Shown: one piece after another, positions 50,260 to 59,219 of the stretch
Numbering within the stretch: position 1 is the stretch's first letter
Layout of the letters: every line of letters begins with the position of its first letter
Source: Pseudomonas sp. Gutcm_11s
Lineage (GTDB): Bacteria; Pseudomonadota; Gammaproteobacteria; Pseudomonadales; Pseudomonadaceae
Assembly: GCF_028649395.1 (NCBI RefSeq)
Contig: NZ_JAQSUW010000008.1
Span: 1-64,000 of the forward strand
Length of the DNA stretch: 64,000 nucleotides
Direction of reading: 5' to 3'
Notes under the pieces: model-generated
Database searches by the model: none
The model's input: only the letters and a program-made list of their open reading frames with translations
What the model was told of the DNA's origin: nothing
Translations under genes and position numbers: made by a program

Positions 50260-51011
50260 GCGAGCTGCACGACGACATCATGCTGGAGGAAGTGCACGAC
50301 GCCTGGGGCGTGATCCGCGTGTTCGAGGTGGGCGACTACCGCTTCCTCGAATTCGGCGAGGCCATCGAGCAGAGCTGCACCTATACCCGCGACCCGGCCT
50401 GGCTGGAGTACGACTACACCCGCGCCATGCTGATCGGCGCGCTGTGCCACGAGGCGCCGGAGTCGGCGCTGTTCCTTGGCCTGGGTGGCGGCACCCTGAC
50501 CCAGGCCTGCCTGAAGTTCCTCGAGCTGGACGACGTCGAGGTCATCGAGCTGCGCCCCGACGTGCCGCGCCTGGCCATGCAATACCTGGGGCTGGCCGAC
50601 GACCCGCGCCTGACCGTGCGCATCGGCGATGCCCTGGAGCTGCTCGACAGCGCCGAGACCGCCGACCTGATCTTCGTCGACCTCTATACCGACACCGGGC
50701 CGGCACCCGGCCACCTGGCCTGGCGCTTCCTGGAGAACTGCCAGAAGCGCCTCAACCCCGGCGGCTGGCTGGTGATCAACCAGTGGGGTACCGACGACGG
50801 TCGCCCGCTCGGCGCGGCCCTGTTGCGCGGGCTGTTCCATCGCCACTACTGGGAGATTCCGGTCAAGGAGGGCAACGTCACCCTGCTGGTGCCGGCCGAC
50901 CTCGACCAGGTGCTGGATATCGAGGGCCTGACGGCGCGCGCCGAGGCGCTGAAGCCGCGTCTGGGCTACTCGCTGCAGCCATTGCTGGACGTGTTGCGTC
51001 CGGCCAGCTGA
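50256..51011 (+). CDS. Spermidine synthase-like methyltransferase-fold protein
   Basis: A 251-residue protein with the spermidine-synthase/SAM-binding fold: SALFLGLGGGTLTQACLKFLELDDVEVIELRPDVPRLAMQYLGL, then RIGDALELL and DLIFVDLYTDTGPAPGHLAWRFLENCQKRLNPGGWLVINQW. It lacks an obvious complete polyamine-site signature, so it may be a SpeE-like protein of another function. Its ATG overlaps the AraC stop codon (ATGA), suggesting co-transcription, though the link to that regulator's pathway is unclear. Confidence 0.82.
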   Translation: MSELHDDIMLEEVHDAWGVIRVFEVGDYRFLEFGEAIEQSCTYTRDPAWLEYDYTRAMLIGALCHEAPESALFLGLGGGTLTQACLKFLELDDVEVIELRPDVPRLAMQYLGLADDPRLTVRIGDALELLDSAETADLIFVDLYTDTGPAPGHLAWRFLENCQKRLNPGGWLVINQWGTDDGRPLGAALLRGLFHRHYWEIPVKEGNVTLLVPADLDQVLDIEGLTARAEALKPRLGYSLQPLLDVLRPAS

Positions 51012-51065
51012 AGCGCCGTTCGGCCAGCTGGTGCAAAATCCCACCCCGGAGTCAGCTTTTTCCTG

Positions 51066-51282
51066 TATGATTCGCGCCCGGCCAAAATCGGCCACGTTCA
51101 GGTAAGCATCTACGAAGCGCTGCTTCGCTGCTGGTCCGCCCTTGCGGACTATCCTTGAGCTCAATCCATCACGTCTTCGCAAATCCCCACAGCAAGGCTG
51201 CCAGGGCGACCCACAAGGTCCTTCATGGCATGAGCAGCCTTTGCAACCCGGGTCTTTGCGGATGCACTTTCGAGGCAGACCC
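51066..51282 (+). promoter_or_regulatory. deaD promoter and long structured 5' leader
   Basis: A TATGAT -10 box at 51066-51071 (weak -35) is followed by about 205 nt of untranslated leader. It contains CGAAGC/GCTTCG (51113-51127) and GTCCGC/GCGGAC with a CCTT loop (51134-51149). GAGG before ATG 51283 is the ribosome site. Long leaders are known to control cold-shock helicase genes in enteric bacteria; the same is inferred here. Confidence 0.5.
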
Positions 51283-52980
<1,698 letters not shown>

Positions 52981-53000
52981 GTCCGCGCCGAAATGAAAAG

Positions 53001-53024
53001 GCCCCGCTCATGCGGGGCTTTTTT
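53001..53024 (+). terminator. Intrinsic terminator after deaD
   Basis: GCCCCGC, loop TCAT, GCGGGGC, then six Ts. Confidence 0.95.
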
Positions 53025-53034
53025 ATGGCTGCCG

Positions 53035-53433
53035 TTAAACCGATCGACGCCGGGACAGCAGCACGGCCACGGCGGCCAGAGCGATGGCCAGGCTGTAGGC
53101 GAACAGGCCCAGGTTGATGCCGAAGATCATCTTCTCCGAGCCGTCGGACAGCACCATGGAGCCGCCGTAGCTGTGGCGCAGGGCGTAGGCCAGCAGGAAA
53201 CCGCCGGTGACGAACAGGGTCAGCAGGCTGCTCAGGCGGATTTCATTTCTGGCCCAGACCAGCCACAGGCTGAAGGCGCCCAGCGCGCAGTTGGTGGCCA
53301 GCTGCCAGACCTCGTGCAGGCGGGCGTGGGCCTCCCAGCCCGGATTGAACACGTGGCTGGCGTTGATCTCGAGGATCGGCACCACGACGGCGTAGAAGAC
53401 GATTCCTACGGTGACCAGCAGTCTGGCGAGCAT
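53035..53433 (-). CDS. Small integral membrane protein, function unknown
   Basis: A 132-residue protein with four hydrophobic helices (residues about 3-22, 45-60, 68-86 and 103-127). Between helices 1 and 2 lies a conserved-looking polar stretch, NASHVFNPGWEAHARLHEVWQL, with two histidines that could face the periplasm. It has a basic C-terminal tail (RRRSV). I do not recognise a characterised family. It converges on deaD and is followed upstream by a 134-bp gap and the DODA-type dioxygenase gene, same strand. Confidence 0.75.
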   Translation of the reverse strand: MLARLLVTVGIVFYAVVVPILEINASHVFNPGWEAHARLHEVWQLATNCALGAFSLWLVWARNEIRLSSLLTLFVTGGFLLAYALRHSYGGSMVLSDGSEKMIFGINLGLFAYSLAIALAAVAVLLSRRRSV

Positions 53434-53567
53434 GCGGCAGTCCTTGTCCGGTAGAGGGAGGCGCCACTCTAACGGCAGGCTGGCAAAAGTGCAGTACTGG
53501 CGCTTGGGCGTGGAACTCTGCCCGTGTGCGCCGCGGGGCGGTCCACTGTCGCGTGCCGAGCGGGGCG

Positions 53568-54335
53568 TCAGGCGAAGCTGTAGATGTCCATGCCCAGGGC
53601 GCCGTAGGTGAAGCCGCTGTGCTCGATATGGAACTCGTCGCCGGCGCCGAGGGTGAAGTACAGCGGCAGCAGGTGCTCGTCGCTGGGGTGGCTGCGGCGG
53701 GCATGGGGCGCCTGTTTGCGGTAGTCGAGCAGGGCGGGGCGGTCAGCGGCGCGCAGCTTTTCCACCATCCAGTCGCGGAATTCGGCGGCCCAGGGTGTGA
53801 TCGCCTCGGGGCCGGCGCGCCAGTCCAGCTCGCCCAGGTTGTGGGTGATGCTGCCGGAGCCGAGCAGCAGGACGCCCTGTTCGCGCAGTTCCGCCAGAGC
53901 CTGGCCGACGCGTATCTGCAGCTCGGGGCCGGCGTGGCTGGGCAGGGACAGTTGCAGCACCGGCACATCGGCCTGCGGGTACATCAGCGACAGGGGCACC
54001 CAGGCGCCGTGATCCAGCGGTCGTTGCGGGTCCAGGCTGCTGCTCAGACCGGCAGCGCCGAGCAGGCGCTGCACTTCGAGTGCCAGCTGCGGTGCGCCCG
54101 GAGCCGGGTATTGCACGGCATACAGCGGTGCGGGGAAGCCACCGAAGTCGTGCCAGGTGGCTGGCTGCGGCGAACTACCGATCCGCAGCTCAGGACTTTC
54201 CCAATGCGCAGACACCACCAGAATGGCGCGCGGCCTGGGCAGCTGCGCTGCCAGACGCGCCAGGGCGGGGCCGCTGGCGCCTGGCTCGAGGGCGAGCATG
54301 GGGGAGCCGTGGGAGATGAACAGGGCGGGCAGCAT
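53568..54335 (-). CDS. DODA-type extradiol ring-cleavage dioxygenase (YgiD-like)
   Basis: A 255-residue class III extradiol dioxygenase of the LigB/DODA family: PALFISHGSPMLAL with the first metal His, ILVVSAHWES with the second, DHGAWVPLSLMYP with the catalytic His, and LLLGSGSITHNL. In plants and in E. coli YgiD, the family cleaves L-DOPA at the 4,5 position; the natural bacterial substrate is uncertain. It is a single gene with an AT-rich promoter region upstream (54336-54428). Confidence 0.9.
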   Translation of the reverse strand: MLPALFISHGSPMLALEPGASGPALARLAAQLPRPRAILVVSAHWESPELRIGSSPQPATWHDFGGFPAPLYAVQYPAPGAPQLALEVQRLLGAAGLSSSLDPQRPLDHGAWVPLSLMYPQADVPVLQLSLPSHAGPELQIRVGQALAELREQGVLLLGSGSITHNLGELDWRAGPEAITPWAAEFRDWMVEKLRAADRPALLDYRKQAPHARRSHPSDEHLLPLYFTLGAGDEFHIEHSGFTYGALGMDIYSFA

Positions 54336-54428
54336 GGAACAATCCTCTGAAGCGATGCTGCCTATGGTGGGTGCCAGAAATATCTAAATCCAATATAAAT
54401 TACTGGAAATATTTATCTAAATACCTGG

Positions 54429-54836
54429 CTATATCTGCTCGGATTCGAGGTTGGCCTTGGCTGCCAGCTCGTCGAACACTTCTGGCGTCAGGGCCGCCTC
54501 GTTGGCGCCGTCGAGCACCTCGCGCGGGTGTTCGCTGCCCGGGATGCTGCTGTCGAGCATGCTCAGCAGCTGGGCGCCGCGGGGTGTGAGGATGAAGTTC
54601 TCGCCGTTGCCGCCATCTTCTTCCGGCCGCGGTGCGATGAAGCCGTTTTCCAGCAGCAGCGATTCGTAGCGCGTGGCTTCGGCGCGGAAGTGGTCGAGGT
54701 TGTCGATGTGCTCGCCAGCGCGGCCCAGTTCATCGGCCAGCTCCTCGGCGTACTGGCGTGGTGCAAAGGGTTTGCCGGCGGAGTTCTGCGCTTCGTGCAG
54801 CAGGCGTTCGATCAGATCCCATTGGTAAACGGCCAT
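54429..54836 (-). CDS. Hypothetical protein, possible winged-helix (DUF2513-like)
   Basis: A 135-residue acidic soluble protein. ATG 54836 has GGGAGA upstream. The sequence MAVYQWDLIERLLHEAQNSAG, LDHFRAEATRYESLLLENGFI and NFILTPRGAQLLSMLDSS has the rhythm of a winged-helix reader domain such as DUF2513, with LTPRGAQLL as the wing-end signature. A regulatory role is possible but not shown. It is followed on the same strand by the htpX terminator upstream, so it is a separate transcript. Confidence 0.65.
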   Translation of the reverse strand: MAVYQWDLIERLLHEAQNSAGKPFAPRQYAEELADELGRAGEHIDNLDHFRAEATRYESLLLENGFIAPRPEEDGGNGENFILTPRGAQLLSMLDSSIPGSEHPREVLDGANEAALTPEVFDELAAKANLESEQI

Positions 54837-54924
54837 GGTGTCTCTCCCGTAGGCGGTTGGGCTTACAGGTTCCGACTGGCGAGCGGGTTGCAAGGTTCGA
54901 GCTATTTCGCGGGCAATAAAAAAG

Positions 54925-54942
54925 GCGATCCGTGGATCGCCT
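54925..54942 (-). terminator. Intrinsic terminator after htpX
   Basis: GGCGATCC, loop GT, GGATCGCC, flanked by an A-run on the left that reads as TTTTTT on the transcribed (minus) strand. Confidence 0.93.
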
Positions 54943-54960
54943 TTCTCATCAGGGCTGCTG

Positions 54961-55833
54961 TCAGCCGCGACGGCGCAGGGCCTCGATGCGGTCTTCCAGC
55001 GGCGGGTGGGTCATCAGCAGGCCGGCCAGGCCGTTCTTCAGGCCACCGTTGATGCCGAAGGCGGTCATGCTGCTCGGCATCTGCACCGGCACGCCCTGTT
55101 CCGCGCGCAGGCGCTCCAGGGCGGCGATCATGGCGCCGGTGCCGGCCAGGCGGGCGCCGGCATCGTCGGCCTTGAACTCACGGCGACGGGAGAACCACAT
55201 GACGATGATGCTGGCCAGGATGCCCAGAACCAGTTCAGCGAAGATGGTTGCAACGATGTAGCCGATACCGTGGCCATCCTCGTTCTTCAGGATCACCTTG
55301 TCGACGAAGTTGCCGAAGATGCGCGCGAAGAACATCACGAAGGTGTTCACCACGCCCTGGATCATCGCCAGGGTGACCATGTCGCCGTTGGCCACGTGGC
55401 CGATTTCGTGGGCCAGCACCGCTTTCACCTCGTCGGGCGAGAAGCGCTCCAGCAGGCCCTGGCTGACGGCCACCAGGGCGTCGTTCTTGTTCCAGCCGGT
55501 GGCGAAGGCGTTGGACTCGTAGGCCGGGAAGATGCCCACTTCCGGCATCTTGATGCCGGCATCACGGGACAGCTCTTCGACGGTCTGCAGCAGCCACTGC
55601 TCGTGGCGGGTGCGCGGCTGGGTGATGATTTCGGTGCCGGTGCTCATCTTCGCCATCCACTTGGACATGAACAGCGAGATGAAGGAGCCGACGAAGCCGA
55701 ACACGGCACAGAAGGCCAGCAGGCTGCCGTAGTTCTGGCCGGTGAAGCGGTCGACTCCGAGCAGCTTCAGGGTGACGCTGGCGATCAGCAGCACCGCCAG
55801 GTTGGTGGCCAGGAACAATACGATACGCATCAT
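54961..55833 (-). CDS. htpX: Membrane zinc protease HtpX
   Basis: A 290-residue inner-membrane M48 protease that degrades damaged membrane proteins together with FtsH. It has two N-terminal helices (residues 3-23 and 36-56), zinc motif HEIGH (His142, Glu143, His146), two further hydrophobic stretches and the third ligand in [12 protein letters not shown]. Its ending [15 protein letters not shown] is typical. The length matches E. coli HtpX (about 293). Start is at the first of two consecutive ATGs. Confidence 0.97.
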   Translation of the reverse strand: MMRIVLFLATNLAVLLIASVTLKLLGVDRFTGQNYGSLLAFCAVFGFVGSFISLFMSKWMAKMSTGTEIITQPRTRHEQWLLQTVEELSRDAGIKMPEVGIFPAYESNAFATGWNKNDALVAVSQGLLERFSPDEVKAVLAHEIGHVANGDMVTLAMIQGVVNTFVMFFARIFGNFVDKVILKNEDGHGIGYIVATIFAELVLGILASIIVMWFSRRREFKADDAGARLAGTGAMIAALERLRAEQGVPVQMPSSMTAFGINGGLKNGLAGLLMTHPPLEDRIEALRRRG

Positions 55834-55921
55834 GGTGGGGAGCTTCTCCTCAGGCGAGAGACGGTCTAAGTATGCGAGCTATATAAGGTTGAGCCGCCGC
55901 GCCTTCAACCGAGGCACTATT

Positions 55922-56374
55922 TCAAACTATGTCGTTTGACGGGCTCAGGCTGCTCTCGAACAGCTGGCGAGTAAGGCGTGCGACCTTTTCGCTGCTCTGC
56001 TGATTCAGCGCGTCACGTAGCTGCCAGGCGAGGGTGGCGTGTACCCGGCGCACGCTTGGGGGCAGCGCGTCGCCCTGCGGGAGAGCATGCGGAACTCCGC
56101 GTGACAGGCGCATGAATCCCTTCTCGGTGAGCACGGCCTGGTCGAGTGCGTCATAAGCGATGGTCGACTCGAAGCGGATATAGCCTTCCTCGGCCAGCCA
56201 CAGCAGGGCGCCCAGGCAGGCCTGGTGACGCTTGCTGGGCAGGCCGAACTCGTCGGGTTCCTCGCGGCCGATCAGGTCTTCCACGTACAGCGCCATCTTG
56301 CGTGGGAAGGTCTGATAGAGCGCCAGCATGCCGCTGGCGGCATCCTTGTAGAACTCGTCGATCTGCAGGTCCAT
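55922..56374 (-). CDS. Conserved hypothetical protein downstream of alaA
   Basis: A 150-residue protein: MDLQIDEFYKDAASGMLALYQTFPRKMALYVEDLIGREEPDEFGL, then LGALLWLAEEGYIRFESTIAYDALDQAVLTEKGFMRLSRG. The middle looks like a winged helix (a short helix, turn, and a wing ending in the TEKGF signature), but no known family comes to mind. The start codon follows the alaA stop by 8 bp on the same strand, so it is co-transcribed with alaA. In P. aeruginosa a hypothetical gene occupies the same place. Confidence 0.8.
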   Translation of the reverse strand: MDLQIDEFYKDAASGMLALYQTFPRKMALYVEDLIGREEPDEFGLPSKRHQACLGALLWLAEEGYIRFESTIAYDALDQAVLTEKGFMRLSRGVPHALPQGDALPPSVRRVHATLAWQLRDALNQQSSEKVARLTRQLFESSLSPSNDIV

Positions 56375-56382
56375 GGCCGGCC

Positions 56383-57594
56383 TTACTGGCGGTAGGACTT
56401 GAGGAAGTTGCCGATGCGGCCGATGGCCTGCTCCAGGTCGTCGACGCGGGGCAGGGTGACCACGCGGAAGTGGTCCGGCCACGGCCAGTTGAAGGCGGTG
56501 CCCTGGACGATCAGCAGCTTCTCGGAAAGCAGCAGGTCGAGGACGAACTTCTCGTCGTTGTGGATCGGGCAGACCTTCGGGTCGATCTTCGGGAAGGCGT
56601 AGAGCGCGCCCATCGGCTTGACGCAGCTGACGCCGGGGATGTCGTTGAGCAGTTCCCAGGTGCGGTTGCGCTGCTCCAGCAGGCGGCCTTGCGGCAGGAC
56701 CAGATCGTTGATGCTCTGGTAGCCGCCCAGAGCGGTCTGGATCGCATGCTGGCTCGGCACGTTGGCGCACAGGCGCATGTTGGCCAGGATATCCAGGCCC
56801 TCGATATAGCTCTGCGCACGGTGTTTCGGGCCGGAGATGGCGACCCAGCCGGAGCGGAAGCCAGCCACGCGGTAGCTCTTGGACAGGCCGTTGAAGGTCA
56901 GGCAGAGCACGTCCGGCGCCAGGGAGGCGGTGGAGATGTGCTGGGCCTCGTCGTAGAGGATCTTGTCGTAGATCTCGTCGGAGAACAGCACCAGGTTGTG
57001 CTGGCGGGCCAGTTCGACGATGCCTTCCAGCACTTCCTTGGAATACACGGCGCCGGTCGGGTTGTTCGGGTTGATCAGTACGATGGCCTTGGTGTTGCTG
57101 CTGATCTTGGCCTTCATGTCGGCCAGGTCGGGGAACCAGCCGGCCTGCTCGTCGCACAGGTAGTGCACCGGCTTGCCGCCGGAGAGGGCCACGGCAGCGG
57201 TCCACAGCGGGTAGTCGGGCGCCGGGATCAGCACCTCGTCACCATTGTTGAGCAGCGCCTGCATGGCCATCACGATCAGTTCGGACACGCCGTTGCCGAG
57301 GTAGATATCCTCGATGCCGACGCCTTCCACCTGCTTCTGCTGGTAGTACTGCATCACCGCCTTGCGTGCACTGAACAGGCCTTTGGAATCGCTGTAGCCT
57401 TGTGCGGTGGGCAGGTTGCGGATCACGTCCTGGAGGATTTCCTCCGGGGCTTCGAAACCGAACGGCGCCGGGTTGCCGATGTTCAGCTTGAGGATGCGAT
57501 GGCCTTCCTCTTCCAGGCGTTTGGCGTGCTTGAGCACCGGCCCGCGGATGTCGTAGCAGACGTTGGCGAGCTTGTTCGATTTGCTGACCTGCAT
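56383..57594 (-). CDS. alaA: Alanine-forming aminotransferase AlaA
   Basis: A 403-residue class I/II PLP-dependent aminotransferase making alanine from glutamate and pyruvate. Seen are [71 protein letters not shown] and the PLP-binding Lys239 in [17 protein letters not shown]. Length equals E. coli AlaA (about 405). ATG 57594 begins the conserved N terminus [19 protein letters not shown]; the upstream extension of the frame is not coding. The preceding 169 bp contain the divergent msrB promoter region. Confidence 0.95.
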   Translation of the reverse strand: MQVSKSNKLANVCYDIRGPVLKHAKRLEEEGHRILKLNIGNPAPFGFEAPEEILQDVIRNLPTAQGYSDSKGLFSARKAVMQYYQQKQVEGVGIEDIYLGNGVSELIVMAMQALLNNGDEVLIPAPDYPLWTAAVALSGGKPVHYLCDEQAGWFPDLADMKAKISSNTKAIVLINPNNPTGAVYSKEVLEGIVELARQHNLVLFSDEIYDKILYDEAQHISTASLAPDVLCLTFNGLSKSYRVAGFRSGWVAISGPKHRAQSYIEGLDILANMRLCANVPSQHAIQTALGGYQSINDLVLPQGRLLEQRNRTWELLNDIPGVSCVKPMGALYAFPKIDPKVCPIHNDEKFVLDLLLSEKLLIVQGTAFNWPWPDHFRVVTLPRVDDLEQAIGRIGNFLKSYRQ

Positions 57595-57713
57595 GATGCT
57601 GTGTCCCGATGTGAAGATGCCGCTGGCGGCGCAGGGAAAGTTCGTCCTCGCCGGCTGTAATACGGCAGAAAGACTGGCGTCCAAAGAGGGACGCATGATA
57701 CGTGCGGCCCGAT

Positions 57714-57743
57714 GCCCGGAAAAGGTAGGTGCCGGGCTTTTTT
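57714..57743 (+). terminator. Terminator-like hairpin in the msrB leader
   Basis: GCCCGG and CCGGGC (57732-57737) form a 6-bp stem around a 12-base loop, followed at once by six Ts. It lies between divergent alaA and msrB, only 20 bp before the msrB ATG, so it would end a rightward transcript before the gene unless it is opened. It is a candidate attenuator. Confidence 0.5.
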
Positions 57744-57763
57744 CCTGCTCTGAGGTGTACCCC

Positions 57764-58156
57764 ATGGAAAAGATCGATAAACCCCTGGAAGCCTGGCGCG
57801 ACGAGCTCTCCGACGCCCAGTTCCATGTCTGCCGGCTGGGTGGCACCGAGCGTGCCTTCACCGGCGAATACCACGACAGCAAGGTGCATGGCATCTACCA
57901 CTGCGCCTGTTGCGGCGAAGCGCTGTTCGACTCGGATGCCAAATACGACTCCGGTAGCGGCTGGCCGAGTTACTTCCAGCCGGTGAACGCGGGTGTGATC
58001 ACCGAGAAGGAGGACTTCAGCCACGGCATGCACCGCATCGAGGTCAAGTGCGGCAAGTGCGATGCCCACCTCGGCCACGTCTTTCCCGACGGCCCGCGTC
58101 CTACGGGGCTGCGCTACTGCATCAACTCGGTGTCGCTGAAGCTGATCCCGCGCTGA
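57764..58156 (+). CDS. msrB: Peptide methionine-(R)-S-oxide reductase MsrB
   Basis: A 130-residue MsrB that reduces methionine R-sulfoxide in proteins with thioredoxin. Zinc-binding cysteines are C47-x-x-C50 (YHCACC) and C96-x-x-C99 (KCGKC); the catalytic Cys119 is in [11 protein letters not shown], and [11 protein letters not shown] is conserved. GAGG precedes ATG 57764. It is part of a group of redox-repair genes (gpx, ospR, free-Met sulfoxide reductase) to its right. Confidence 0.97.
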   Translation: MEKIDKPLEAWRDELSDAQFHVCRLGGTERAFTGEYHDSKVHGIYHCACCGEALFDSDAKYDSGSGWPSYFQPVNAGVITEKEDFSHGMHRIEVKCGKCDAHLGHVFPDGPRPTGLRYCINSVSLKLIPR

Positions 58157-58164
58157 GATGCTGT

Positions 58165-58193
58165 GAGGCTCGCCAACTGGCGGGCCTCTTTTT
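58165..58193 (+). terminator. Intrinsic terminator after msrB
   Basis: GAGGCTCGCC and GGCGGGCCTC pair (one wobble) around AACT, followed by five Ts. Confidence 0.92.
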
Positions 58194-58205
58194 GCGTCAT
58201 TTAAA

Positions 58206-58234
58206 TTGTGTGCAATTGAATTGCTCGCTATATT
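58206..58234 (+). promoter_or_regulatory. gpx-ospR promoter with built-in OhrR/OspR-type operator
   Basis: TTGTGT (58206-58211) and TATATT (58229-58234) are 17 bp apart. The spacer contains the perfect palindrome GCAATT-G-AATTGC (58212-58224), like the AATT-rich dyads bound by OhrR-group MarR repressors. A repressor here would block RNA polymerase. OspR, encoded downstream, is the natural binder (inferred). Confidence 0.65.
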
Positions 58235-58269
58235 CGCTGCACCTTCACCGCCAGCGGAGCCTACAGGCC

Positions 58270-58755
58270 ATGAGCGACAAGCTTTTCGATATCCCGGTTA
58301 CCACCATCAAGGGTGAGCAGAAGACGCTCAAGGACTTCGGCGGCAAGGCTGTGCTGGTGGTCAACACCGCCAGCAAGTGCGGCTTCACCCCGCAGTACAA
58401 AGGTCTGGAAAGTGTCTGGCAGCAGTACAAGGACAAGGGCCTGGTGGTACTGGGCTTCCCCTGCAACCAGTTCGGCAAGCAGGAGCCGGGCGACGAGGGC
58501 GCCATCAGCGAGTTCTGCGAGCTGAACTTCGGCGTCAGCTTCCCGCTGTTCAAGAAGATCGACGTCAACGGCAGCGACGCCCACCCGCTCTATGTGCAGC
58601 TCAAGCAGCGCGCTCCGGGCCTGCTGGGCAGCAAGGGCATCAAGTGGAACTTCACCAAGTTCCTGATCAGCGGCGACGGTACCGAGGTCAAGCGCTTCGC
58701 CCCGACCACCAAGCCGGAAGAGCTGAGTGCCGAGATCGAAGCCCTGCTGAAATGA
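58270..58755 (+). CDS. Glutathione/thioredoxin peroxidase (Cys type)
   Basis: A 161-residue peroxidase of the BtuE/Gpx family reducing H2O2 and organic hydroperoxides. The peroxidatic Cys37 is in NTASKCGFTPQYKGLE (the selenocysteine position of animal enzymes), Cys65 is in GFPCNQFGKQEPG, and KWNFTKFLI carries the conserved Trp/Asn. It overlaps the MarR gene by 4 bp and shares its promoter. It resembles P. aeruginosa PA2826, the known OspR-linked gpx. Confidence 0.95.
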   Translation: MSDKLFDIPVTTIKGEQKTLKDFGGKAVLVVNTASKCGFTPQYKGLESVWQQYKDKGLVVLGFPCNQFGKQEPGDEGAISEFCELNFGVSFPLFKKIDVNGSDAHPLYVQLKQRAPGLLGSKGIKWNFTKFLISGDGTEVKRFAPTTKPEELSAEIEALLK

Positions 58756-59219
58756 TCGATCTGCCTGAGACCGAGGCGCAGCTGCTGCTGGACAACCAGC
58801 TGTGCTTCAAGCTCTACGCCGCCTCGCGGGCGGTGATCCGCGCCTACAAACCGATGCTCGATGAGCTGGGTCTGACCTATCCGCAGTACCTGGTGATGCT
58901 GGTGCTGTGGGAGTGGCAGGCCAGCCCGCCGGAACACGCTACGGTCAAGGCGCTGGGTGAGCGGCTGATGCTCGATTCCGGCACCCTGACACCGCTGCTC
59001 AAGCGTCTCGAGCAGCTCGGCCTGGTGCAGCGCGTACGCTCCAGCCTCGACGAGCGCGAGCTGCGACTGGGCCTGAGTGAGGCTGGCGTGGCATTGCGCG
59101 AGCGGGTGCTGCCGCTCAAGCAGCGCCTGCTGTGCGAGAGCGGGGTCGACATGAATGATTTGGAGGGGCTGCGCCAGAGCCTGGGCCAGCTATTGACGCT
59201 GGTTACGGCTCACTCGTGA
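58752..59219 (+). CDS. ospR: MarR-family oxidative-stress regulator OspR
   Basis: A 155-residue OhrR-type repressor. The redox-sensing cysteine is Cys18 (NQLCFKLY), with a second at Cys128 (RLLCESG). Their 110-residue separation equals that of the two cysteines described for P. aeruginosa OspR (from memory Cys24 and Cys134). The winged helix is [39 protein letters not shown]. It probably represses gpx and itself until oxidised. It overlaps the convergent hybrid kinase gene by 17 bp. Confidence 0.9.
   Translation: MIDLPETEAQLLLDNQLCFKLYAASRAVIRAYKPMLDELGLTYPQYLVMLVLWEWQASPPEHATVKALGERLMLDSGTLTPLLKRLEQLGLVQRVRSSLDERELRLGLSEAGVALRERVLPLKQRLLCESGVDMNDLEGLRQSLGQLLTLVTAHS

Noticed and set aside
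51001..51030. CGGCCAGCTG repeated 20 bp apart upstream of deaD
   Set aside because: One copy is coding sequence of the preceding gene, and such GC-rich decamers recur by chance in this genome.
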